In this document: piece after piece, positions 56,668 through 64,000 of the stretch
How positions within the stretch are numbered: position 1 is the first letter of the stretch
Layout of the letters: each line of letters opens with the position of its first letter
Assembly: GCA_039621445.1 (NCBI GenBank)
Contig: CP154954.1
Span: 32,264,012 to 32,328,011 of the forward strand
Source of the DNA: Euglena gracilis
Lineage: Eukaryota > Euglenida > Euglenophyceae > Euglenales
Direction of reading: 5' to 3'
Length of the DNA stretch: 64,000 nucleotides
Notes under the pieces: generated by a model
What the model was told of the DNA's origin: nothing
Seen by the model: only the letters and a program-made list of their open reading frames with translations
Databases searched by the model: none
Program-made: the position numbers and the translations under genes

Positions 56668-56974
56668 CGCCCCTGTCGCCCTGCCCCCCCCCCCGGCCGG
56701 TCCCCCCCGCCGCCCCCCCCCCCCCAGCCGTCGCCCCGAAGTGCTGCCCCTCGAGCTCCGCCTCAGTGTCCCGGAGCTCCGGAACCTGGAGCAGCAGCAG
56801 CGCCAGGCAGCACCCCCTGTTGCCCCGGCAGCTTCCCGTGCCGGAGTGCCTGCTAGGCACTTTTGGCCGAGTGCCCAGCCCCCTCCCCTCCCCCGGGGAT
56901 TGATTTTTGTGCCTTGGAGTGCCTGCCCAGGCAGGCACCCCCCCTCCAGGGTGGGGTCGGCACCCGACTGAAAA

Positions 56975-57540
56975 ACAGCCTGGTGTTTAAAATCAGCTGC
57001 CGGACCATTCCAACCTACCCACCATCTTTCCGGACGTCACAATCACCCTGTGGTGTTTTACCCCATATATTTCCGAGTGACCCATCAATTTTCTCAGCTA
57101 CTCAGCCTGCCATGGCGTGCTACCCTTCCAACCCCCGCGTAAACCCACCTACCGAGCTTCCACATAACCCTAACCACCCCGTGCCTTCGGAGCTTCCGGA
57201 CCACCTCAAACACCCCATGACATCCTACCCACTGCATTTCCAGGCCTCCCTCAACCACCCCGTGGTGTTGCAACCAACCTCGGAAAAACCCCAACTGCCT
57301 GGCGCTGTCCAACCCGCCGAATTTTTACCCGCCAAACTTCCGGACAGTTTAACCCCCTCCCTGGAGTTCTACACGCCGACTGCCTGACCTCCCACCCCAG
57401 TGTCCCACCCCCAACTTCTGGAACATCCTAACAACCCCATGGCCTCCAACCCACCGAATTTGTAGATTACCGCAACCACCCCGTGTTGGTTCTGCTCTTC
57501 GAAATTCTGGATAAACACAATCACCCGCCGATTTCCGGCC
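56975..57540 (+). repeat. Degenerate tandem repeat (right part)
   Basis: ACCTACCGAGCTTCCACATA, CCACCCCGTG, CACCCCATGACATCCTACCC and similar units continue the array of 54350-55215, so the retrotransposon pieces sit inside it. Confidence 0.75.
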
Positions 57541-57544
57541 CTTT

Positions 57545-58178
57545 GCCTGTCCATGAAATCGAAAAATTTTCGGCCCCCCCCTCAGTTTCGAGGTAGGAGG
57601 GGGCGATCCGACCCACCCCCTCCGTGTCGGAGCCCAGCCTCTCCATGGCGTAGGAGAGGAGTGGACCCCATATCACCCCGGGGGTACGGCGACCAGGGTG
57701 CATCCAGCACCCTGGTTTTGAGCTTTTTTTTCTGCACAAACCCCCAACCAAATCCCAAAACCCCAAATCAATCCTTAATGCCCGGGCTCCGGGGGTGCCC
57801 TCCTGAGTGGTGCTTGTGTACGCCCACGGCTGGAGGCACTGCGCAGCAATGCGGGGCACAACAAACCAAACCAAACCAAACCCACCTGCAAGGGGGGTCC
57901 GGACCGACCCTCGGGGGCAAAAATTGACCCCCCCCAAAAAGGGTCAATTTTTTCCTCTGGCGCTTCGCGCCGAAAATTTTTTGCATTTTTGGCACATTTT
58001 TGCCCAAAAAGTGCCCAAAATGGCACTTTTGGTCGTTTTGGGGGGTCAAAAATTTTCGGCCACCCTGACCGCGCACCTGTTTAGGTGGGGGGGGGTGTCC
58101 CCCCCACCCCCCCCCCCCCCTGGCCCGCAGGGGGGGGTCCGGACCACCCCCCCCCACCTGTCCTTATATCGAACCCTG
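57545..58178. repeat. Composite of dispersed repeats ending in a TCCTTATATCGAACCCTG terminus
   Basis: 57545-57605 (CCTGTCCATGAAATCGAAAA, then CAGTTTCGAGGTAGGAGGGG) is repeated at 59165-59230. 57940-58080 holds the hairpin GGCGC-TTC-GCGCC (57959-57971) and the TTTGGCACATTTTTGCCC core. 58080-58178 is the GGTGGGG...CTGGCCCGCAG...GGTCCGGACCACC...CACCTG block with the right terminus at 58161-58178. Confidence 0.7.
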
Positions 58179-58199
58179 GTGGGGGAGTGTGGAGTGACG

Positions 58200-59370
58200 A
58201 CAGGGCATTGCATGGGCTTGGTTTTTGTTGTTGGACATTATTTATGACTTGATGGTCATATGAGGAATAGTTTCAAATGTTCACTTTCTTGGGGAGCAAA
58301 GTTCGCCGTTTCACGGTCTGTTTACTCCCCCCCCCCCTGAGGAGGAAGCAACTGACTGGTTTTTTCTAAAAGGGTGCCAAACTGGTTTTTTGAAAGAGGC
58401 AAACGACTCCCCTTTCCCTCTGGGTAAATTTCGCTCTCACCTGAGATTCTCGGTGTGAACCAACTCCTGACCCATTAATTTGTTTTTTTTTACAGGCAAC
58501 TCCCATTTGGTCCAGGCTCACCAAAAGACCCCCCAAAAAATTGATTAATTTCATTGATGATTAATTTGCACTCACCCGAGTTACACCCGTTCTAATGGGT
58601 CCAGTTCCAGTTCCCCCCCCCCTACGTCTGGCCAAAACGGCTCAAAATCAAAAGATTTTGGCCGCTTCTTCTTTGGCTCCGGGGGGCCACATTCAACCAT
58701 TTCAGCCATTTCTCCCAAGGGGGTCCGAAGCCACAATCAGTCAGTCACCTGGAAAAAAAACCAGGCAGTTACCTCCCCCGGGTGGGGTCGGATACACTTT
58801 AATAGTCTTAATAGAATATAGTCCACCCCCCCAGGGTTGGATGGGAAACCCTTTGGTATTGAGGTAGGTGGTAGGGGGGGGGGTCCCGACCCCCCCCCCC
58901 TGGGGGGGGGTAAGGTGGGGGGTCCGGACCACCCCCCCCCTCCTTCACAGGTGCCAAAAATAGCAGAAAATTTTCTTCCGGCGCACAGCGCCGGAAAATG
59001 AGCAGAAACACCCCTTTTGCTGACTTTTGGCCATATTGCCGATTTTTTGATGTGTTGGTGTTTTCCCCCAAAAAATGTTCAAAAAATTTCAAAAAATGAG
59101 CATTTTTGGATCGCTTTTCAAAGAAAAATCAGGGATTTTTGACCGTTTTCGACCCGATTTCTGGCCCTTTGCCCGTCCATGAAATCGAAAAATTTTCGCC
59201 CCCCCCCCCCTCAGTTTCGAGGTAGGAGGGGGGGGGGTCCGCCCCCCCCCCCTCCGTGTCGGGAGGGGGGGTCCGCCCCCCCCCCTCAAGGCTTCCCATC
59301 CAACCCTGCCCCCCCCCGTTTCCCCCCTCCCAGAAGTTGGGGCGACCTCGGAGAACCGACAAACAATAAA
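58200..59370. repeat. Mixed non-coding repeats
   Basis: ACTGACTGGTTTTTT motifs near 58350, long G/C runs, the hairpin GGCGC-ACA-GCGCC at 58980-58992, and the second copy of the GAAATCGAAAAATTTTCG / GTTTCGAGGTAGGAGGGG module. No exon was found. Confidence 0.6.
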
Positions 59371-60035
59371 CCCCCCCAAAATAAGACCCGGGTCTTATTT
59401 TTGGGTCCGTTGCTGGGAGTCCTCAAGGGGGGTCTTATTTTTGGGGGGATTTTCTTTTCGGATTTTTTTCTTGACCGACCCGAACCCAAAAAAACACCAT
59501 TTTTCAGTTTCCCAAGAGCACTACAATTTTTCCTTTGGCGCTTCGCGCCATGTGTAAATTGGTGTAAATTGATATTTATCATGTTTTTTGCACTTCAAAA
59601 ATCTGAAATTTTCTGAAATTTCATCATTTTTGTGTGTGAAATTGGGGTTTTTGGTAATTTTTGAGGGAAAATATTCACTGTCCCCGGCCAGGCTTCTTTT
59701 TAAGACCCCCGGGGGGGGGGGTCCCCCCCCCACCCACCCAGGGTGGCGCGGGGGCCCCCCCGGGGGGGGGGGGGGGGGGGGGGGGGGCCTCCCCCCCCCA
59801 AAATCGGGCCCGTTAAAGGCAATTTTCAAAAATTTTCGGCGCTTCGCACCGAAAAGGTATACCCAGCGCCTCCGGCGCGGGACCCCCCCCCGGGGGGGGG
59901 GTCCGGCCCGGAGCCCCCCCCCCACCCCCCCTCCCCCCGGGGGGGGGGGGTCAGGTGACTTAAAAAGAAGCCTGTCCCCGGCGCTTCGCGCCGTCAAGGG
60001 GGGTCTTATTTTTGGATTTTTGATTGATCGGCCCG
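59370..60035. repeat. AATAAGACCC element with three hairpins
   Basis: Palindrome AATAAGACCCGGGTCTTATT near 59383, hairpins at 59537-59549, 59838-59850 (one mismatch) and 59980-59992 (all with TTC loop), long G and C runs, and GTCTTATTTTTGG at both ends. Sister of 28258-28703. Confidence 0.75.
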
Positions 60036-60205
60036 GGGGGGTATGGGAGACAGAAATTACGGGGGTGGAATCACGGGAAATAAATTATGGCCAACCTTTT
60101 ATTTAAAGAAAATATGTGAAAATTCAACATTTCAGGGAGTGGCTCCCCCAACAGGCGTAAGAATTTAGACGGCCGGGAATGCACTTTTCACTTTTTGCCT
60201 AAGTT

Positions 60206-60520
60206 TGCGCACCTGCGCATTCTTTTTTGACCGAGTGAGTCACTACCACCCGACGGGGCGGCCGACCCGACAAGCCGAGGTGATCGAGAACAAAGGTGTA
60301 CCACGACTTCCGGTGTCCGAGGATTTTTTTGAGGAATCCGACTTTTTTGACCTTGAGGAGACCTGTTTTTGACCTCCGCCGGCCGGGGGAAACACCTCGT
60401 CAAGCGAAGGCGGTGCGACACGAAATGCTGTTTTTCGAGGCGGCACCCTCGTCCGGTGGAGGTACGGTACCCGCCGGCTTCCCCCATTCCCCGGTGGCCT
60501 CGGTATTGCGCAGGTGCGCA
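60206..60520. repeat. Segment bounded by inverted TGCGCANNTGCGCA motifs
   Basis: TGCGCACCTGCGCA at 60206-60219 and TGCGCAGGTGCGCA at 60507-60520 are reverse complements and bound a GC-rich stretch of about 315 bp. The minus strand of the interior has an open frame (FRVAPPSLDEVFPPAGGGQ, SRSKKSDSSKKSSD) that could be a chance frame or an exon; I could not decide. Confidence 0.5.
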
Positions 60521-60794
60521 TTCACCCCCCTCCCCCCTCCCCAGCCTTTATTTTGATTTGGAGGCAAAGCAGGGGCCTTTGGCTGGAGACGCCCTTCCCT
60601 CCCTTGCCGGTCCATCCCTCACCTTCCCTCGCTGTCCTTTGGTCCTTGGTCCGATATAGGGGGGAGGGAGAGGGAGAGTGCCAGGGGTATAGAGAGGGAT
60701 GGGCGGTCCGACACACGGTTGGAGCGGCGTGGATATGGTTCGCCGGGGGTATAGGGTTGACGGAGGGGTGTGACAGGGTCCCATGGCCCCACAG

Positions 60795-60908
60795 GGGATC
60801 TCCGAGGCACGCCGTGCCCTGCACACACTGCGGCCCTCTGGCCGCACGCCTGCGCCGCCCGACGCCCCGCCGCTGCCGGCCCCGGCGCAGCGCTGGACGC
60901 GCTGGTAG
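60795..60908 (+). CDS. Candidate + strand exon, possibly terminal
   Basis: Acceptor TGGCCCCACAG|GGG, reading GISEARRALHTLRPSGRTPA then PPDAPPLPAPAQRWTRW, then TAG at 60906. The same place is also a donor (CTG|GTAGGT, 60905). Coding composition is good and both borders are clean, but upstream exons were not found. If terminal, the gene converges on the minus-strand gene ending at 61379. Confidence 0.4.
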   Translation, partial: GISEARRALHTLRPSGRTPAPPDAPPLPAPAQRWTRW

Positions 60909-61378
60909 GTGCACTCCCCTTGGCCTTTGTGTCTCTCCCATGGGGAGAGGGAGGGGTGTGCCCGCACCTGGTCCACCTCCCAGGGGTGAACCCCCGAGTG
61001 GCCTCGGGTGTGCCACCCTGGTCCAGTGGGCCGCCTAAGTGTACGCTTGGGGTGTGTGCTGCTGGCCGGTGTGCGTGCACTGAGCGGTAAACCAAATCCA
61101 AAAGGCATGCATGATTCAGGAGAGGGGATGAATTCGCATGTGCGCATTCTTTTGGCCCGGACGCTGTGTGCACCGTGTGTACCCACCGGCGGCTATGTCG
61201 ACTGTGCATGCGAGAGGGGTTGACAGAATGGGAGGGAATTGCCTCTGGGGAAGAGAGGGGTGTGCATGGGAAAACAATGCGCATGTGCGCAATCAATACA
61301 CTGTGAGTAGAAGAATGCGCGCATGCGCAATGTTGCATTGGGCTGGGAGTCTGAAGAGGAGTGCACCCCCCTGTGGTC

Positions 61379-61700
61379 TCACTTCTCCTTCCGCGGCGGC
61401 GGGAAGGGCAGCAGGGTGAACTTGGTCGTCCGCTCCTGCAGGGTGGACCGCGCTGCGGGGGACTGCTGCTGCTGGGGGCCGCGGGCTGGGGACTGGGCTT
61501 GGGATCGGGCACCGGCCGGGGGCTGCGGGCTGGGGGAGGGGGGCTGGCTGGAGGAGTAGGAGGCGCGGGCGCTGCTGCTGGGGACGTTGCCGCCCGGCGG
61601 GTCCTCGGGGCGGCTGGGGCTTGGGCTGGGGCTGGAGAGCAGGGAGGTCCTCCGCTTGCGGGGTGGCGTCGCCTCCGGCTCCTCCTCCTGCGTACCACGC
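61379..61700 (-). CDS. Minus-strand gene, C-terminal basic Ser/Pro-rich tail
   Basis: The reading ends with TGA at 61381-61379. It runs PPRKKKRGTQEEEPEATPPR, KRRTSLLSSPSPSPSRPEDP, then Gln/Pro/Ser-rich text and TLQERTTKFTLLPFPPPRKE. Two NLS-like clusters (RKKKRG, PRKRRTS) and the low-complexity acidic neighbour suggest a nuclear protein tail. The frame differs by one base from that of the acidic segment; a small intron or a C-run indel at 61700-61780 must connect them. The left border in translation order is therefore approximate. Confidence 0.5.
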
Positions 61701-61749
61701 TTCTTCTTTCTTGGGGGTGAGGGCCTCCGGGGCGGGGGGACAGTCTTGC

Positions 61750-62267
61750 CTACCGGGGCGCCGGATCATGCCGAGGGGTGGGGGGCCGCTGGGCTTCTTG
61801 GGGACGGGGCGGGGCGGGGGGGGAGTGGGCTCTGGGGCCTCCACCTCCTCCACTGGGGGCACCGGGACCACGGGCTGCCTTCGCCGCTCTTCCCTCCCCC
61901 TGCCCCCTTCCTCCTCCTCGAACTCCACCACGGTCTCTGGCTCCACCGCAGCCTGGGCGGCCCCCTGCTCCCCCTCCCCCTCCTCGCCACCCTCACCCTC
62001 CACCACCTGTGCAGAGGCTTCCTCTGGGCCTTCCGGGGCCTCGGGCTCCGCCTCCGCCTCGGCCTCCTCCCCCTCTGCGTAGCTGGGGTGCGACGACAGC
62101 GGCGACGACCATCCACTGGCCACCTGGCCCTCCTCCTCCTCCTCTTCATCCTCCTCCTCCTCATCCGACGTGAACACCGGTGGGGGCCGCCCCTCCTCCC
62201 TGGCGATGTTCCTCCGGATCCGCCGCTCGTAGATCCGGGCCGTGCGCAGCAGGGACTCAGGCACCCC
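61750..62267 (-). CDS. Minus-strand gene, acidic segment exon
   Basis: Acceptor CACCTCCCAG|GGG (62268). Starts GVPESLLRTARIYERRIRRN and continues with a very acidic run: TSDEEEEDEEEEEEG, then EGEEAEAEAEPEAPEGPEEA, EGEGGEEGEGEQG, FEEEEGGRGREERRRQ, then a Pro-rich stretch ending KKPSGPPPLGMIRRPG. Acidic and basic tracts in series are common in chromatin-associated proteins, but no function can be assigned. The 3' border is uncertain (see the tail entry). Confidence 0.55.
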
Positions 62268-62318
62268 CTGGGAGGTGCTGGGCTTGGGTCAGGCCTTGGG
62301 CTTGGCCTTGGCCTTCCC

Positions 62319-62789
62319 TCATTGTGCGGCCCGCTTGGCCGCCCGCTCCTTCTTCTTTTCCGACCGCTGCTGGACGGCCTCCTTCCGGGCCTGGGCCTCC
62401 GTCGCCTTCACCTCCAGCAGCTGCTTCAGCACCTCGGACTCCACCACCGTCCACAGCGGCTCGGACTTCTCCACGGCGTCCTGCAGCTGCTTCCACAGCC
62501 CGGTGTTGTCCACCGGGCAGGCCTCCTGCACCGCGTGCCGGATGTGCTCGGTGTACTCCACCGGCTGCACTTTCTCCTTCCCCGTCAGGACCGCTACCAT
62601 GTGCGGGGGGTCGGGCGTCCAGTTGAGGAGGTGGCCCACCCGCACCGCCGAGGGGAGCTGGAGGAGGAGGAAGCTGTCCACCTCCACCGGGCGCCGGACA
62701 GCGCGGCGCCACAGGTAGTCCACCACGGCCCAGTGCAGCGCGTCGGGGGAGCCGTTGGACTCGCGGTCCCAGAAGATGACGGGAGGGAC
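62319..62789 (-). CDS. Minus-strand gene, exon C
   Basis: Acceptor CCCTGCTCAG|GTC (phase 0). The protein VPPVIFWDRESNGSPDALHW, AVVDYLWRRAVRRPVEVDSF, LLLQLPSAVRVGHLLNWTPD and so on ends in a Lys/Glu/Ala-rich coiled-coil stretch (KKKERAAKRAAQ) at a TGA (62321-62319). An internal donor GAG|GTGAAG (exon end 62412) spliced to the acceptor at 62268 would skip the stop, phase 0 to 0, giving a longer protein with the acidic tail. Both forms are possible. Family not recognised. Confidence 0.65.
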   Translation of the reverse strand, partial: VPPVIFWDRESNGSPDALHWAVVDYLWRRAVRRPVEVDSFLLLQLPSAVRVGHLLNWTPDPPHMVAVLTGKEKVQPVEYTEHIRHAVQEACPVDNTGLWKQLQDAVEKSEPLWTVVESEVLKQLLEVKATEAQARKEAVQQRSEKKKERAAKRAAQ

Positions 62790-63062
62790 CTGAGCAGGGG
62801 TAGCAAAGGGGGTAGGTATTGTGCAGGTGCGCATTCGAACATCATATGGAATGCCAACAAGGATATGGGATGCAACAATTTTCAAACGCAAATAAGAATG
62901 CGCACATGCGCAATCATCCCAATGAAGGGAGGATTGCGCAGGTGCGCATTCACGGCCAGGGATCCATCCGAGCACTCTCCAGGCGGATTATGCATCCCGA
63001 CTCACGGCGTTTATGTAATGGCATTGACTCAGAGGTTCAGGGACAGGGTCGCAGACACATAC
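62790..63062 (-). other. Intron with three TGCGCANNTGCGCA-type motifs
   Basis: Donor AAG|GTATGT and acceptor TGCTCAG. Motifs lie at 62820-62833 (one mismatch), 62899-62912 and 62935-62948. Confidence 0.7.
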
Positions 63063-63676
63063 CTTGAGCCTGTCCAGCTCCGTGTCGTGCAGGAGAATGT
63101 GGAGGGAGAACTTCACCGGCCGGTGGCGCTGCGCCCCGAACTCCACCACCTCGGTCCTCACCCAGCAGTCCACATCCAGCCGGTGCTTGGTGGCCACCCG
63201 CCGGTGGATGTGCTCCACCGTGGCCAGCGCCAGCGCCGGCGGACCGAACACCACCACGGGGACGTCGTCCGCCACGACGTACATTTGCGGCGCGATCGCC
63301 ACCCCCCTCTCCGCCTGCACCACCACCATCCGCACCCTAGCCTGCTCCGCCTGCATCGGCACCCCCGCCTCCGACGCCGCCGAGTAACAAAACACTCTCG
63401 CCAGGGTCTTCTGCTGCCCCTGGACCTCCCGCGCGTAGTCCACGCAGGCCAGGTGCGCCGGGTCCTCCGTCACCACCACCTTCGGTCTCGGGCGCGGGGC
63501 GGCCAGGCTCTCCCGCAGCGCCTCGAACTTCACCGACGTCCAGACCTCGGCGGTGGCCAGCGCCGTGAAGGGCGGGCACGTCGCGTCCTCCCGCCACTCC
63601 CAACGCCCGAGCCGCACGACCAGATGGCGGAGTGCGACGGCCTCCTTGAATCTCCATCTGGCAGCCCTGTCCTCCA
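63063..63676 (-). CDS. Minus-strand gene, exon B (largest exon in window)
   Basis: Acceptor CCCCTCGCAG|TG (phase 1), donor CTC AAG|GTATGT (phase 0), 204 codons. The protein starts EDRAARWRFKEAVALRHLVV, then WREDATCPPFTALATAEVW, VKFEALRESLAAPRPRPKV, MYVVADDVPVVVFGPPALAL, ATVEHIHRRVATKHRLDVDC and PVKFSLHILLHDTELDRLK: a compact alpha/beta protein. The layout faintly recalls CENP-N/Chl4-type kinetochore proteins, but no decisive motif is visible and I treat the family as unknown. Confidence 0.75.
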
Positions 63677-63839
63677 CTGCGAGGGGCAGGGAACGGGAGT
63701 GGTGGGGAGAATGCGCAGGTGCGCAATCGAACCATAACATGCAGTACACCCCACACAGAGCACTCAATGTCCAGAGCAAGATGCATCCATAACATTAGAT
63801 GGGACAAAATGCAAACGTGGGTGGGTGACAGAAGCACAC
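63677..63839 (-). other. Intron with TGCGCAGGTGCGCA motif
   Basis: Donor GTTG|GTGTGC, acceptor CCCCTCGCAG; motif at 63712-63725. Confidence 0.7.
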
Positions 63840-64000
63840 CAACGTCCGGGTGGATGAAGCGGTTGGCCTCCGTCCAGTGGAAGTTGACCCACATCTCCAG
63901 GCAGGCGTCGCTCACCGCCTTCTCGAAGTCCTGCAGCTTGGGCCTCTCCCCCAGCAGCGCCGGCACCACCGCCGCCCGCGCCTCCGGCGTCATCAGCATC
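63840..64000 (-). CDS. Minus-strand gene, exon A (runs off the window)
   Basis: The first codons in the window are ATG CTG ATG ACG from 63999. The protein MLMTPEARAAVVPALLGERP, KLQDFEKAVSDACLEMWVNF and HWTEANRFIHPDV ends at donor GTT G|GTGTGC (phase 1), which completes a Val codon with exon B. The true N-terminus may lie to the right of the window; nothing shows that the ATG at 63999 is the start. Confidence 0.65.

Overview
Nuclear DNA of a eukaryote, probably a protist or alga with a repeat-rich genome; the taxon cannot be fixed from the sequence. Coding information sits in short GC-rich exons (about 40-600 nt) with GT...AG borders and matching phases. They are separated by introns of hundreds to thousands of bases full of G/C homopolymers, (TG)n and other microsatellites, minisatellites and short inverted-repeat elements. 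There are no operons, ribosome binding sites, CRISPR arrays, rRNAs or tRNAs that I can see.

Layout. (1) About 3.8-12.8 kb, + strand: a split gene for an ER-targeted glycosyltransferase of the lysyl hydroxylase/PLOD type. It has a signal peptide, a D-x-x-D metal site, a LNSG motif, a DQ motif and a GNGP motif in the family order. Unplaced candidate exons lie at 16.2 and 18.0 kb. (2) About 19.5-41.4 kb, + strand: at least 20 exons, most joining in phase, of a large unrecognised helix-rich protein with a nuclear-localisation-like segment. (3) About 41.6-60.5 kb: a repeat zone. It holds a Tc1/mariner transposase fragment, a 2.8 kb minisatellite of about 55 copies of a 50-bp unit, a family of roughly 1 kb repeats, and broken LINE-type retrotransposon pieces (RNase H and zf-RVT, tail to tail) lodged in a degenerate tandem repeat. 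(4) About 60.8 kb, +: one candidate exon, possibly terminal. (5) 61.4-64.0 kb, - strand: a gene entering from the right edge with clean exons, a very acidic segment and a basic Ser/Pro-rich tail, convergent with the exon at 60.8 kb.

Several short inverted-repeat families recur: CAGGGTTCGATATAAGGA ends, CCAGGG-TTTCTTAAG ends, CATACCATTGCTTAA ends, an AATAAGACCC family, and a GGCGC-NNN-GCGCC hairpin followed by AAAATTTTT that is shared between families. In one case an intron donor lies inside an element terminus and the matching terminus is far downstream in the same intron, so some introns here may be introner-like. Functions are known only for the glycosyltransferase and the transposon remnants; everything else is described, not named. 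All exon models were built by eye from splice signals, phase and codon-like composition, and no searches were run.
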